Program-made: the position numbers and the translations under genes | The notes under the pieces: generated by a model | What the model was told of the DNA's origin: nothing | Databases searched by the model: none | Seen by the model: only the letters and a program-made list of their open reading frames with translations | Shown: positions 17,087-28,000 of the stretch, in pieces | Position numbering within the stretch: position 1 is the first letter of the stretch | Layout: each line of letters opens with the position of its first letter | NCBI GenBank assembly: GCA_029263455.1 | Contig: JAJCXM010000019.1 | Coordinates: 124,001-188,000, forward strand | DNA length: 64,000 nucleotides | DNA from: Holophagae bacterium | GTDB taxonomy: Bacteria > Acidobacteriota > Holophagae > Acanthopleuribacterales > Acanthopleuribacteraceae | Direction: 5' to 3'

Positions 17087-18700
17087 ATGGAGCAAACCGA
17101 TGTGGTGATTGTTGGAGCTGGCTTGGCCGGCATTTCGGCCGCCAGTGAATGCCTCGATCTGGGCATGAGTGTGCGCTTGATAGATCGTTCCAATCCCAGT
17201 AATTGGGGAGGACTGGCCAAGAAATCGTTTGGTGGCGTCATGTTAGTTGATACACCTCATCAACGCAGAACGGGTATTAAGGACAGCCCCACGCTAGCCA
17301 TGGAAGACTGGCTTTCGTTTGCTGAATTTGGAGACCAAGACCATTGGCCCAAGCTGTGGGCGGAGCGTTACTGTTCCGAATCGATCCCAGACATCTATGA
17401 ATGGCTTTCCCAACGCGGTGTGCAATTTATGCCTGTTGTAAATTGGCCAGAACGCGGGCTAGACCGCCATGGTAATTCGGTCCCGCGCTGGCATATTACA
17501 TGGGGGACGGGTCATCGCTTGATCGAGTGCCTGAAAGACGCGCTCGGTAGGCACAGGAACGCGGCGAATTTGTTTACCCACCACGTCCATAGAGTTGAAT
17601 CGTTCATTCAAAAAAACGGGCGAATTGTAGGCGTGCAAGGATGTCACGAAAAAACAGGCCTACCGTTTGAAGCGCTTGGAGAGGCCGTTATTTTGGCCTG
17701 TGGCGGCATCTGTGGAGGTGATTTGACTCAGGTCCGTAAACATTGGTACCCGTCCTGGGGATCACCTCCTGAGAACTTATTGAATGGTTCACATGTATAT
17801 GCCGACGGGCTCCTTCACGATGCAGTCCAGACCATCGGAGGTTCGGTAACTCATTTAGAAAAGCAGTGGCATTACGCGGCGGGTGTGCATCATCCCGAGG
17901 CCCAACTAGAAAATCATGGATTGAGTTTAGTTCCGCCCCGTTCAGCGTTGTGGTGCGATGCTACGGGTGCACGCTTCGGTCCACGGCCATTAGTCGGATA
18001 CACGGATACTAGGCATTTGGTAGAAACCATTTGTAAAGCGCCCGGTCAATATTCTTGGTTGATCATGAACTGGAAAATCGCCATCAAGGAATTGGCCGTA
18101 TCGGGAACCGAATACATGACTGCATTTCGAGAGCGCAACCGTCTGTTGCTGCTTAAGAACCTCGCCTTTGGAAATGGCGAATTGGTACGACGCCTGATTC
18201 AAGAATGTGACGACGTTTTTGAAGCGGTAGATCTAGATGGGCTCATTACCGGCATGCAGAAGCGAAGTAAACCCGGAATTAAGATCAACGGAGCTGCACT
18301 CAAGGGTGATGTAAAGAGATACGACGAAGCGATTAGGCGTGGCCCAAAATATGTCACTGACGAACAACTACTGCGTATTAAAGGATCGAGGCGCTATCGA
18401 GGTGATCGTATTCGGATTTGTAATTTTCAAAAGATCGACGACTCTAAAGCCTTGCCATTAATCGCCATTCGCTGTTTTATTTTGTCTCGGAAGAGTTTAG
18501 GCGGCATGCAAACAGATTTAGATTGTCGTGTCCTAAACCAAGAAGGCGAACCTATTGCAGGTCTCTTCGCCGCGGGCGAGGCGGCTGGTTTTGGTGGCGG
18601 CGGGATTCACGGATTAAGGTCCCTGGAAGGTACGTTCTTAGGTGCGTGTGTGATGACAGGCAGACAGGCAGCGCGTTCGATTAAGGGAGGAAAAGTATGA
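17087..18700 (+). CDS. FAD-binding dehydrogenase (KstD/fumarate reductase-like)
   Basis: The N-terminus has the FAD dinucleotide motif VVIVGAGLAGISAA and the C-terminus the second FAD segment (AAGEAAGFGGGGIHG, then 'GTFLGAC'), as in the flavoprotein family of 3-ketosteroid dehydrogenases and fumarate reductases. At ~537 residues it matches the uncharacterised 'FAD-binding dehydrogenase' group, whose substrates are not known. ATG 17087 has GGAG six bases upstream, whereas the ATG at 17075 overlaps that site, so 17087 is preferred. Its TGA overlaps the next gene's ATG (ATGA), so the two products are made together and probably act in one pathway. Confidence 0.88.
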   Translation: MEQTDVVIVGAGLAGISAASECLDLGMSVRLIDRSNPSNWGGLAKKSFGGVMLVDTPHQRRTGIKDSPTLAMEDWLSFAEFGDQDHWPKLWAERYCSESIPDIYEWLSQRGVQFMPVVNWPERGLDRHGNSVPRWHITWGTGHRLIECLKDALGRHRNAANLFTHHVHRVESFIQKNGRIVGVQGCHEKTGLPFEALGEAVILACGGICGGDLTQVRKHWYPSWGSPPENLLNGSHVYADGLLHDAVQTIGGSVTHLEKQWHYAAGVHHPEAQLENHGLSLVPPRSALWCDATGARFGPRPLVGYTDTRHLVETICKAPGQYSWLIMNWKIAIKELAVSGTEYMTAFRERNRLLLLKNLAFGNGELVRRLIQECDDVFEAVDLDGLITGMQKRSKPGIKINGAALKGDVKRYDEAIRRGPKYVTDEQLLRIKGSRRYRGDRIRICNFQKIDDSKALPLIAIRCFILSRKSLGGMQTDLDCRVLNQEGEPIAGLFAAGEAAGFGGGGIHGLRSLEGTFLGACVMTGRQAARSIKGGKV

Positions 18701-20427
18701 AGAGATCAGGGGCTTGGCTCATTCGATATGCGCTCGAGCAAGTGGGTGTCCGATACACTTTCGGCATCCCGGGCGTTCATGTCACAGAACTTTACGACGA
18801 ACTTAATAACTCGGACCAAATTACGCCTGTACTTGTTACCCACGAAGGCGGCGGCGCCTTTATGGCCGAGGGCTTTAGTCGAACTAGCGATTCGATCGGA
18901 ACTCTGGTTGTCGTTCCGGCAGCTGGCCTAACACACGCGATGAGCGGTGTGGGCGAAGCCTTTCTTGATGGCATCCCAATGCTTGTCATTGCCGGCAGCA
19001 CACGACGAGATACTGGCTTCAGCTACCAACTCCATCAATTAGATCAACAACGCTTAATGGAGCCTCTCACAAAAAAAACTTACTTGGTGGTTGAACATAA
19101 AGACATCGTTCCCATGATCTACGAAGCCTATCGGCACGCAGTAAGTGGCGAACCAGGCCCGGTCTTCGTCGAGATCCCAGTCGAAGTTCAACTGTTTCGG
19201 GGCGACGTTGGAAATTTACAGACCTATCAACCACTCATAACAGAGAAAGCAGTTGAGATGGAATCTATTGATCAAGCCGTCGAATTGCTGAAGACCGCTA
19301 AGCACCCAGCCATATTCGCGGGTTGGGGCGCTCGTGATGCGACACAAGCGCTCATAAGTCTCGCCGAATCTTTAGGCGCTCCGGTGGCCACATCTTTACA
19401 AGGTCTTAGTGTATTCCCAGCCAGTCACGCACTGCATGCTGGCATGAGTTTTGGCAAAGCGGCTGTACCGGCTGCACAAAATGCATTCAAGGATTGCGAC
19501 TGTCTGCTGGCGGTCGGCGTTCGTTTTGGCGAGATAGGCACCGGAAGTTACAGCATTGATGTGCCTGAAAACCTCATCCATATTGACATCAACCCAGAAG
19601 TTTTTGACAAGAACTACGCGGCCAAGCAAGCGATTCAAGGTGATGCGACCGTCATCCTGAATCATCTTATCGGGAAACTGGCAGACATACGCCACGATAC
19701 CAGGCGACACGGAGTCGAAGCGCAAATTAAAGCAGACAAAGCCGCGTACCATCAAGAATGGTTACAACACGACGCTAAAGATCGCGTAAATCCTCAAGTA
19801 TTCTTTGATGCGCTTAGCGACGCTCTGGACGACGATGCCTTTCTCGTCGTGGACGATGGCAATCACACGTTCCTGGCTGCCGAGCTGTTCCCCGTTCAAA
19901 AAGCCAAACACTTCATCTCGCCAACAGATTTCAATTGCATGGGCTATGCCGTGCCCGCCGCTATCGGTGTCAAGTTGGGCAATCCGGGGCACCAGGTGGC
20001 CGCCATCGTGGGTGATGGTGCCTTTATGATGACCTGTATGGAAATAGTAACTGCCGCAAGCTTGAATCTGGGCGTCATCTATTTTGTTTTCAATGACGGA
20101 GAACTATCACAAATTTCTCAAGGACAAGAGATTCCCTATAACCGCAAAACCTGTACGGTGTTGGGCAAAGTAAATTACGAAGGCGTTGCGCTAGCAACAG
20201 GCGCCGAGCTTGTCCTCCTAAATAACAACCAAGCTGCCGCCCAGGCTATCGAACAGGCAATGCAGGCTTCAAAACAAGGCCATCCAGTGGTGGTCGATGT
20301 TCACATCGACTACAGTAAAAGATCCCAATTCACACAAGGCATCGTGAAAGCGAATTTAGGGCGCTTTCCACTGAAAGAAAAGATTCGATTCATTAGCCGC
20401 GCACTCACGCGTAAAGTAACGGGTTAG
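18697..20427 (+). CDS. Thiamine-diphosphate-dependent enzyme (acetolactate synthase-like)
   Basis: This 576-residue protein has the standard three-domain ThDP architecture. The N-terminal PYR domain contains the catalytic-type Glu in THEGGGAFMAEG, the middle domain is the Rossmann-like spacer (~190-330), and the C-terminal PP domain has the GDGAF...N-D-G thiamine/Mg motif near 445-475. Family members make acetolactate, decarboxylate 2-oxo acids, or cleave 2-hydroxyacyl-CoA. The sequence alone does not pick one, and no acetolactate regulatory subunit is adjacent. The ribosome site (GGGAGG) lies in the end of the FAD dehydrogenase gene, with ATGA overlap. Pairing with a flavoprotein suggests an oxidative carbon-carbon cleavage or synthesis route, which is inference. 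Confidence 0.9.
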   Translation: MKRSGAWLIRYALEQVGVRYTFGIPGVHVTELYDELNNSDQITPVLVTHEGGGAFMAEGFSRTSDSIGTLVVVPAAGLTHAMSGVGEAFLDGIPMLVIAGSTRRDTGFSYQLHQLDQQRLMEPLTKKTYLVVEHKDIVPMIYEAYRHAVSGEPGPVFVEIPVEVQLFRGDVGNLQTYQPLITEKAVEMESIDQAVELLKTAKHPAIFAGWGARDATQALISLAESLGAPVATSLQGLSVFPASHALHAGMSFGKAAVPAAQNAFKDCDCLLAVGVRFGEIGTGSYSIDVPENLIHIDINPEVFDKNYAAKQAIQGDATVILNHLIGKLADIRHDTRRHGVEAQIKADKAAYHQEWLQHDAKDRVNPQVFFDALSDALDDDAFLVVDDGNHTFLAAELFPVQKAKHFISPTDFNCMGYAVPAAIGVKLGNPGHQVAAIVGDGAFMMTCMEIVTAASLNLGVIYFVFNDGELSQISQGQEIPYNRKTCTVLGKVNYEGVALATGAELVLLNNNQAAAQAIEQAMQASKQGHPVVVDVHIDYSKRSQFTQGIVKANLGRFPLKEKIRFISRALTRKVTG

Positions 20428-20428
20428 G

Positions 20429-22576
20429 TCAAGGAGCGGGGCAGTTACAGACACCACTAACGAGTCCCACATAGTCAAGAATACTTAAGTTACCCGATTG
20501 GCAATCCAGAGCGGGTCCAACTTTCCAATCACCGTACAAAGCAACCGTACATGGGGGAAGCACATCACCACAAACGCCTAAGTAGAGGCATTCCACCCAT
20601 TCCGGATGATCGACGAAGGGGTTGCGATTACCTTGAAACACCTGAACAACCTCGTTGCGTAAGCGTTCCTGATCATCGACGGGATCGGCCAGGTGCCATT
20701 CGATCAAAACCGATAAGAAACCCATATAGGCTGTTCCCGTTGTGTTGCTGCCACTACTTACGATTAAGGCGCGATTATCCGTTAAAGCGAGATTCGGTTC
20801 GGCAATACCAGATTCAGGGTGATTGCCGCCATCGTAACGAATATCCATGTAAAAGATGGAGCGAGCTACATCACCCTTACGATGCCCCCAAGTTTCAAAA
20901 TTATCGTCTCGCAGCGATCCATCAAACCAATTGGAGTTGCCCGGGTAGGTTCCAGAACCGCCGCCGGTTCCGTTGTTAGACATCGTCGTACGTTCACTAC
21001 AGCTCTCACAGTTGTTAAAGGGCGCGCTGCCGCGATCACTGTTATAGCTGATGTCGCATAACCGCAAATGATGGCAATCTGTATAGGGATAGGCACTGGC
21101 GGTGTCGTCGGGAAAACCGAATGTCTTGGGCCAAGTATGCTCGCGATTGTAAAAGGAGTTACCACCACCTTGTTTAACATAGCTGGCATTCTTGTAAACA
21201 TCGATAATTGCGGTGGGGTCACTTGGATTCTCGTCTGCCATTTCTAAGATATCCCAGCTATCGGTCGAAGATGAGCTGTAAGGATATTTGATATGACCCT
21301 GAACCGCGTTATGCAAGCTGGTCCTTAAGTTAACTTGCGAATTGGCAGAGACGTTTCCGTAATAGATAGGAAGCGCGACACGATTGACTAGCCCAGGTGT
21401 GTTGAATGCCTCGTTTTGGTCAATGACTCCCACGACACCTGCTAATCCGAGCAGGCCAGGATCGTTCAAAACCCAGTCACTGGCCGTATCCGTGTCTAAA
21501 TAGTAAGGGAATCTGGAAGCACCGCCGACGGCACCCAGGTCCACGCTTGAGTAACTCAAGAAGCCGCCATCGACGCTCGCTGAAACGGAAAGCGAATCGG
21601 CAAGTTCACTCCACGGAGTGACATCTAGTACACCGTCGTCATTGCTGTCCAAGTCGTCTAAGACCGCGCCACTAAATCCAGAAACAAGCAATAAGGTGGC
21701 AGCGCCATCTTCAAATGTCTCCACGAAGAAAGCTGAAGACCAAAATCCCACGGAACTGGTGGAGCCAACGTTGACGACCGTATCAATTTGACCGGGATTC
21801 TCGCCCACGTCACCTTCTAGGATAACGACCGCATAGTCAGAGTAGCTTGTTGACGCATCGCCATGGATTTCAACAAACTCAAAATCGTCTTGGCCGTCAT
21901 GACGCAACAAGAATTCGCTTAACTTGGCCCCCGAGCCCGGCGGCCCAACAAATATCTCGTTAACGTCTCCAGGAGTATTGTAGGCCTCGTTGGGCGCGAT
22001 CGAACCGGCATATCCGGGCAATCCCGCTCCATCAAAATCGTTGCGCACCCAATCTGAAATCGAACCTGTGTTGGTGCCGTCTGGATAACGAGAAGCGCCA
22101 CCTGGTACAAAAACGACGCCATCAAAATTCGGCGCTAAAACGACGCCCGGCCCATAGTTAAAGTCGCCGATATCATTATCGGTGGTGCCTATTGAGTCGG
22201 TTAAGACCGACCACAAAACGTTGTCGATGGTGCCGTCATCGTTGGCATCTATATCGTCATTTTGGGAGCCGCTAAAAGTATCTACCAGAAGAATCGACAA
22301 GGTATGGTCATTATCAAAAACGCTCATTTGGAATGGTGTGACATAGTGCCCGGTACTGTTTGTACTGCCCACGGAAAAAACATGTTTTATTAATCCTGGA
22401 TCCTCAGCCACATCACCTTCAACGATCAGAATCGTAAGGTGGCTCAGGTCCGTATTTACCGGTCCAAAAACTTCAACGAACTCATAGTTATCTGCGCCTG
22501 AAAGGTTAGTGATGTATTCATTAATCACCTGGGCAGACAACGAGTATGACAATAAAGACAAAGCCAAATAACGCAC
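20429..22576 (-). CDS. Secreted endonuclease I with tandem lamin-tail-like domains and dockerin-like end
   Basis: The short signal peptide starts at GTG 22576 (GGGG six to seven bases upstream). Residues ~18-200 and ~215-400 are two copies of a beta domain ('NEYITNLSGADNYEFVEVFG' and 'SEFLLRHDGQDDFEFVEIHG'; both end 'NEAxNTPG'), like lamin-tail domains of secreted nucleases. Residues ~410-660 are endonuclease I: NREHTWP, then D-CHHL, NSDRGSAPFNNC and later 'GDVARSIFYMDIRY', including the His and metal-binding Asn/His expected of the beta-beta-alpha-Me site. The last ~35 residues resemble a dockerin half ('CQSGNLSILDYVGLV'). It probably degrades extracellular DNA for nutrients or matrix release. 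One base separates its stop from the convergent ThDP gene stop. Confidence 0.9.
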   Translation of the reverse strand: MRYLALSLLSYSLSAQVINEYITNLSGADNYEFVEVFGPVNTDLSHLTILIVEGDVAEDPGLIKHVFSVGSTNSTGHYVTPFQMSVFDNDHTLSILLVDTFSGSQNDDIDANDDGTIDNVLWSVLTDSIGTTDNDIGDFNYGPGVVLAPNFDGVVFVPGGASRYPDGTNTGSISDWVRNDFDGAGLPGYAGSIAPNEAYNTPGDVNEIFVGPPGSGAKLSEFLLRHDGQDDFEFVEIHGDASTSYSDYAVVILEGDVGENPGQIDTVVNVGSTSSVGFWSSAFFVETFEDGAATLLLVSGFSGAVLDDLDSNDDGVLDVTPWSELADSLSVSASVDGGFLSYSSVDLGAVGGASRFPYYLDTDTASDWVLNDPGLLGLAGVVGVIDQNEAFNTPGLVNRVALPIYYGNVSANSQVNLRTSLHNAVQGHIKYPYSSSSTDSWDILEMADENPSDPTAIIDVYKNASYVKQGGGNSFYNREHTWPKTFGFPDDTASAYPYTDCHHLRLCDISYNSDRGSAPFNNCESCSERTTMSNNGTGGGSGTYPGNSNWFDGSLRDDNFETWGHRKGDVARSIFYMDIRYDGGNHPESGIAEPNLALTDNRALIVSSGSNTTGTAYMGFLSVLIEWHLADPVDDQERLRNEVVQVFQGNRNPFVDHPEWVECLYLGVCGDVLPPCTVALYGDWKVGPALDCQSGNLSILDYVGLVSGVCNCPAP

Positions 22577-22645
22577 AAACTTACCCCAAATTGAAATCGC
22601 AACAAGTCGCCCATTCTAGCTAACTTATTATTGTGACGAAAGTAC

Positions 22646-25048
22646 TTAGTCCACGAAAATAGATACCGGTTCGCTAGCTGCAAACGCGTGAGGTAGTTTG
22701 GCGACGATCACATGTTGACCTGTCAGGATGGGCCAGCGCGCCTCATAAGGATAGGAACTCCGCGAAAACAGTTCGCCATCTACCCACCATTCGATTTGAG
22801 GAACGCGAGGTTCAACTTCCGCACGTAGTGCGAGGGATTGGAAACGTCTCGGGATCTCAGGATCCATAAATACACGGCTCCCAGAAGTGGGTGTTTGCAC
22901 CGCTAAACGCACGATAGGAACGCCAATCTGTGATTGAGGTGGAGGTGCCAAATGTCTTCGATCGGCCCAAACAGCGTATTCGGGAGGCAACGCTAAGGAC
23001 TCACGCACCACCACCCGTTCTGCAGGCGTCCAACTTTCAGCTTGTTGCCCGTTCTGACGGTCTATTGCCACATCAACATGAGCACCACACATGGGTACCG
23101 GTTGAGAACCTTCTTCAAAGTATTCAGTCATATTTGATCCGCAGCGACTGGTTGCGCGTAAGCCAGTCCATCCACATACGGTTACTGCTTCATGATCATC
23201 CGCAATTTTGAAGGGAACTGTTTGAATGCCACGACTCTCTTGCGGGTGTAGATGACTCATGACTTTATGCACCAGTCCCGCTGCCGCTAAACCGCCCACC
23301 CGGTTCATCTTCAGCCAATCTTTGTCACCTAACCAAGCTCCCACCACATACTTATCGCTATATGCTACGCACCAAGCATCACGAAACCCTTGGGACGTTC
23401 CCGTCTTTACGGCGACGGGAAATGGGTATTCAAGGGGGCCCATTCGAGGGAAACTGGGCAATCGTGCTTGTGGGTCACTGAGAAATAGGGTGACTTGACG
23501 CGCAGCATTGGTATCGATGACCTGTTGCTTATTTACTCGATCGTCAGTGAACCAGATTAGGGGCGCAAAACGACCATCTTGGCCAAGTGCAGCGTAGGCA
23601 GGTAGCAATTGCTCCAAGGAACAATACAAGCCCCCAATGGCAAGGCCTAGTCCATATCGTTCTGGACGATCAGACTGCTCCACTAATCCCAAACCCCTAA
23701 TTTCCTCGAACAGATAGGCCAGCCCAAGTCGTTTCAAGACCTCAACTGCTGGGATATTTCGACTATTGGCAAGCGCTCGGCGCACGATCAATGGCCCCAA
23801 ATAATCATCATCGTAATTAGAAACCGAATAATGTCCACTTGGATGCACGATATGCAGAGGGAGGTCGGGCAGTATTTCGTTTGCACGAATCGTTTTCGAC
23901 GCCAACGCACTGGCGAAAATAAAAGGTTTTATAGTGCTGCCCGTGGATCGTTTTAGATTTGCATAATTGATTGATCCGGCATGGTTGGTGTCATCGTAGA
24001 ACGACGATCCCACGTAGGCGAGCACGTGATTAGATTGGATGTCCATGACGATCAGAGCAACATTACCCGCGCCCTGGCCGCGATAACTGACAACCGTATC
24101 GTTCGCCCATTCATCAACTTTTGCCTGAAGATCGAGATCCAGGCTGGCGCGAATCGGCTTGTTCCTTTTGATGTTCTGTTGATCCGCTTGCTGTTGAAGT
24201 CTGAAGATCGCATGCATGCTATGGAAGGGTCTGGTTTCGCGGATAGGTATTTCGAGATAATTTAGATGATCCAGCGCGTATTGGTAGGCATCTTTATCTA
24301 TCCAACCCATTTCAAGGACGCGCCCCAATACGATGCGCGCTCGCGCACGCGCCAGTTCACGCCCTTGTCGTTGATAGAGATTCATCGTACCGGGCGCCTT
24401 CGGAAGCGACGCCAACAACGCCGATTCAGCCCAACTCAGGTCCTGTAAAGGTTTATGAAAGTAGCGACGAGCGGCGTAGGACACCCCATGAATGCGGTTA
24501 CCCATAGGCACGATCCGTAGATACTGATTGAGCACAGCCTCCCGCCCAAAACTTTGGGTCAGTCCGCGCGCAATAAACATCTCACCAATTTTTCTGAAAT
24601 AGCTACGTTCGCCTGGCTTTTGCATACGCGCAACCTGCATGGCTATGGTCGATGCCCCTTGTCGAGATTGGCCTGAAAGGTTATTAGCAAAAGCCCGAAA
24701 AAGGGCGCGCAGGTCAATCCCTTGGTGCTGCCAAAAGCGGTGATCTTCGATGGCTAAAATGCAAGCTTGCATGCGCGTGTTTGCGCCGGTTTCGACATCC
24801 CAATAACCTAACCTGTCGCCATCAGACTCGCTTAAGAATCGACCCTTGCGATCTTCAAACAAATGGCTTGGAACGTATTCGGCAAATTCGATCTGGTCAC
24901 GAAGGTTTACCAACCATAGACCGAACAAAAAAACAGCCACCACAGCTAATGCAAACAAGGACCATCTTCGCTTCCAAAGCAGTTTGACTATGGCGCGAAG
25001 CCGATTCTTAAGCACTAATTTAGTCTTTCTGTTTCGCACTAATAACAA
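22646..25048 (-). CDS. pbpC: Penicillin-binding protein 1C, bifunctional transglycosylase/transpeptidase
   Basis: One transmembrane anchor (~30-48) precedes the GT51 transglycosylase with catalytic Glu101 in EDHRFWQHQGID and GASTIAMQVARM at 131-142. The transpeptidase has STGSTIKP (SxxK near 368), SRNIP (SxN) and KTGTSQG (near 548). The C-terminal ~100 residues are the Ig-like BiPBP_C domain typical of PBP1C. It polymerises and cross-links peptidoglycan; PbpC is classically paired with bacterial alpha-2-macroglobulin, proposed to repair the wall after protease or effector attack. The ATG lies inside the end of the macroglobulin gene (29-base overlap). A GTG at about 25012, just past that stop, is a weaker alternative. 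Confidence 0.95.
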   Translation of the reverse strand: MLLVRNRKTKLVLKNRLRAIVKLLWKRRWSLFALAVVAVFLFGLWLVNLRDQIEFAEYVPSHLFEDRKGRFLSESDGDRLGYWDVETGANTRMQACILAIEDHRFWQHQGIDLRALFRAFANNLSGQSRQGASTIAMQVARMQKPGERSYFRKIGEMFIARGLTQSFGREAVLNQYLRIVPMGNRIHGVSYAARRYFHKPLQDLSWAESALLASLPKAPGTMNLYQRQGRELARARARIVLGRVLEMGWIDKDAYQYALDHLNYLEIPIRETRPFHSMHAIFRLQQQADQQNIKRNKPIRASLDLDLQAKVDEWANDTVVSYRGQGAGNVALIVMDIQSNHVLAYVGSSFYDDTNHAGSINYANLKRSTGSTIKPFIFASALASKTIRANEILPDLPLHIVHPSGHYSVSNYDDDYLGPLIVRRALANSRNIPAVEVLKRLGLAYLFEEIRGLGLVEQSDRPERYGLGLAIGGLYCSLEQLLPAYAALGQDGRFAPLIWFTDDRVNKQQVIDTNAARQVTLFLSDPQARLPSFPRMGPLEYPFPVAVKTGTSQGFRDAWCVAYSDKYVVGAWLGDKDWLKMNRVGGLAAAGLVHKVMSHLHPQESRGIQTVPFKIADDHEAVTVCGWTGLRATSRCGSNMTEYFEEGSQPVPMCGAHVDVAIDRQNGQQAESWTPAERVVVRESLALPPEYAVWADRRHLAPPPQSQIGVPIVRLAVQTPTSGSRVFMDPEIPRRFQSLALRAEVEPRVPQIEWWVDGELFSRSSYPYEARWPILTGQHVIVAKLPHAFAASEPVSIFVD

Positions 25049-28000
25049 CCGAAGACCCTGGAGATCGCCCCATGACCGCCTGTTGGTACATCATTTCGGC
25101 AAACGCGGGAGGTTGTGTATAGGTGCCTTCAAAAGAGGCTTTTAATCTCACGAAGAAGTCGTAACTGCCTGCTGGCAACTCGTTGTAGAAATAGACGATT
25201 TGATCGTCTGAAAAACGAATGTAGGTAGGTTCTTTGCTGAGCTGACCTTGAGGTGTGGCTTCGGGAGGTGCCGTGGCCAGATTCGCGTTTAAGGGATCAA
25301 AACCAGCGGCGAAAGGAATGCTGATCGCCACATAAACACGGTCCTCCGCATTGACGACACGGGTGTATTCCTCAACCACATCTCCCACTTGGACTTCGAG
25401 AGCACTGCCTGCCGTCACTTGAGTTCGAATAGCTGGCGCATCCAAATCCTTAAAAACCAACCAGGTGCGATCAACCGCAAATCCACTTGCCGTAGCTTGA
25501 GTGAGTGATCCTGGGCCAGCTGGTAGATAGTCGAGTCGCTGCCATAATAGGGCAGGCTTATCAACTCCCTGAAGAACCAACTGCCCAACTTCATCGGCCG
25601 CTATATCGATCTGGGTAAACATCGACTCCCTTAATTCAAACGAGCGTACAGGCTTGCTAGGATGCCTTAGATCAAGAGACCCACCGCCCAGTCCGCTCCC
25701 TTCGGGTAAGTCACGCAAAGCCAATATTGCTGCCGCATTGGCGTTGGTACTGCCCCAGCCATTATTCCCAGCTCCGTCTAGCAATGCTTGTTTTAGGATA
25801 GGAACTGACGAATGGTTCTTGTCCACCGCATAAAGCGCTCGCATGACTTCAGCCACCGTGCGTACTTCACTACTATGAATGCGACCGCCCCATGAAGTGG
25901 ATCGATATTGCAGCCCTGTAAAAACACGTTGATTGTCTTTGAGCGTGAATATCAAACTACGTTCTAAGTCTTCAATGAGTGATTTGTTGGCATCTGTACG
26001 CAGATTGTGAGTAGCCAGCACATATAGGACCTTAGCTTCACTTTCCAGGGTTAGGTTCTGTCCTCGCGAAGCCAATTCAAACGCGTAAGATCGGTCCAAA
26101 CGACCAGCTTTCGCAAGCGTCGCCAAAGCAAAAGTCCGTTCTGAGTAGGCATGTGCTTTGATTAGGAAGCGACTGTCAGATCGCAACGCTTCAGCCAGTG
26201 CTCGTAGGCCGCGATCCAAGAGACCAGCATCAACTAGGTAACCGGCTTTTTCAGCCTCCAATAGAAACTCACAGACATAAGCAGTCAAACCTACGTATCC
26301 GGTTGATCCGGGCCAATAGCCAAATAGACCTGATTCCGATTGCGCTTCCTTTAGAAACAAGAGCGTATCATCCATCCAGCGTTGCATTTCAGGTGCTCGG
26401 TCATTAACACCGACCGCTGCCAGCACCTGTTTCAAAGCGACCTCAGGATAGAGACGCGAGACCCGTTGTTCCGCACAGCCGTACGGATATCGCCTTAGGT
26501 ATTCCAACCCCATGATCATTCTTACCAAGGCTGGGTCCGCAGCAACCAACAGCGACCGCTTCATTGATCCAGGCAAAACATTCTCTTGCGGGTTGAGTAA
26601 TGGCGTAACGACGCCCAAGGTCGCTTCGCCAAAAGATTCTTCGTTGATCCACGCTCGATCCGCTAGTACGGGCAAATTCACCTTAAAGGCGTCCCGTGAC
26701 CCATCGCTTGACCTTTCAACCGCCATCTGAAAGGTTATCGTATTTGCATCTTGACCCGGAGCGGCCGCATCGGCGACAACCTTCATGGGCAGATAAAGTT
26801 GTTGCGCCGTATTAGGCTGCCAATCAACGTCCCACGACGTACCGCTGGCCGTCTCCAGTCCTTCTATCTGTAGCTCTACTCGTCCTTTACCGCCCTCACC
26901 TTCGACCACTCGTCCGATTCCGCCAGCCACAAATTCATCGCCATGACGTACAAAACGCGGTAATGCGGCTTGCACAATGACCGGTAGACGAATAGCTAAC
27001 CTAGACTTCGCGAGCGCAAATCGGCGATTACCATCCGTTGCGATAGCGCGCACCGCAAATTCGGTCAAGTTATCGGGTAACTCGATTTCAAGTTCGGCCT
27101 GGCCGCCTTTTACGTCGATGTGTGGATTGTAATAAGGGACAGTCTTGAAGTTTTTGCGTACCGTGACTCGTTCGAAAAGAGATTCTTCAGATTTTGCCGC
27201 CCCATCGCCACCAGGTAATTCCTCCAGTGGCAATTCCCCAATCACTTCATTGCGGCCATCGCGTAACCTGATCCAGCGATAACCATCGCGAAGGAAGGTG
27301 TCAACAGGATTGAGGTCCATTTCCTTGGCCAATGCCAATACTGCTCGATCCACTAGCCATAACGTCACCTCACCATCCAGAGGCTCGCCATCGGGATCGG
27401 TTAGTTCAATCTGCATCTTCATCTTGCTTCCGGGTAAATTCTTTACGGCATGATTAAGTGCTAACTTCATCTGTAACGATTTGGGTTTCACGTTTAACCA
27501 CGACGAGGAACCGACTGTTTTGGGTTTAAAGAAGGCATCGGGCACCGTCGAATTATTACGATCCAATCGCCCCCTCATAGCTAGAACATAAACAGGAATA
27601 CGCGGCGCCATGTCGCCATTGACACGAATTGTAAAGACACCTTGTCCATTCTTGATATGGACCCAGTGATAGGTCGTCTCGGCTTTATCCTCGACGACTA
27701 CTAACGCGCGACCTCGTTGAAATGGTGGCTTGAGCACTAGCTGGGCCTGCTCGCCCGGGTCGTATTTTGATTTGTCCCACACGACGTCAAACAGCAGCTC
27801 TTTCTTCTTGTCCCATGTAACCGGTGATTCCCCTAAGATGAGCACGTCACCACGAACCGTTTGCAATCGTCCAAGCTGATCTCGAGCGGTGATTTCGATG
27901 ACATAAACGCCCGACTCCTGCATATCGAATTCATGCGTCAACGCTGACTCGGTGGAAGTCGCGAGCGTCTCCTTAACTAATGTATCAACGACATCCGTTT

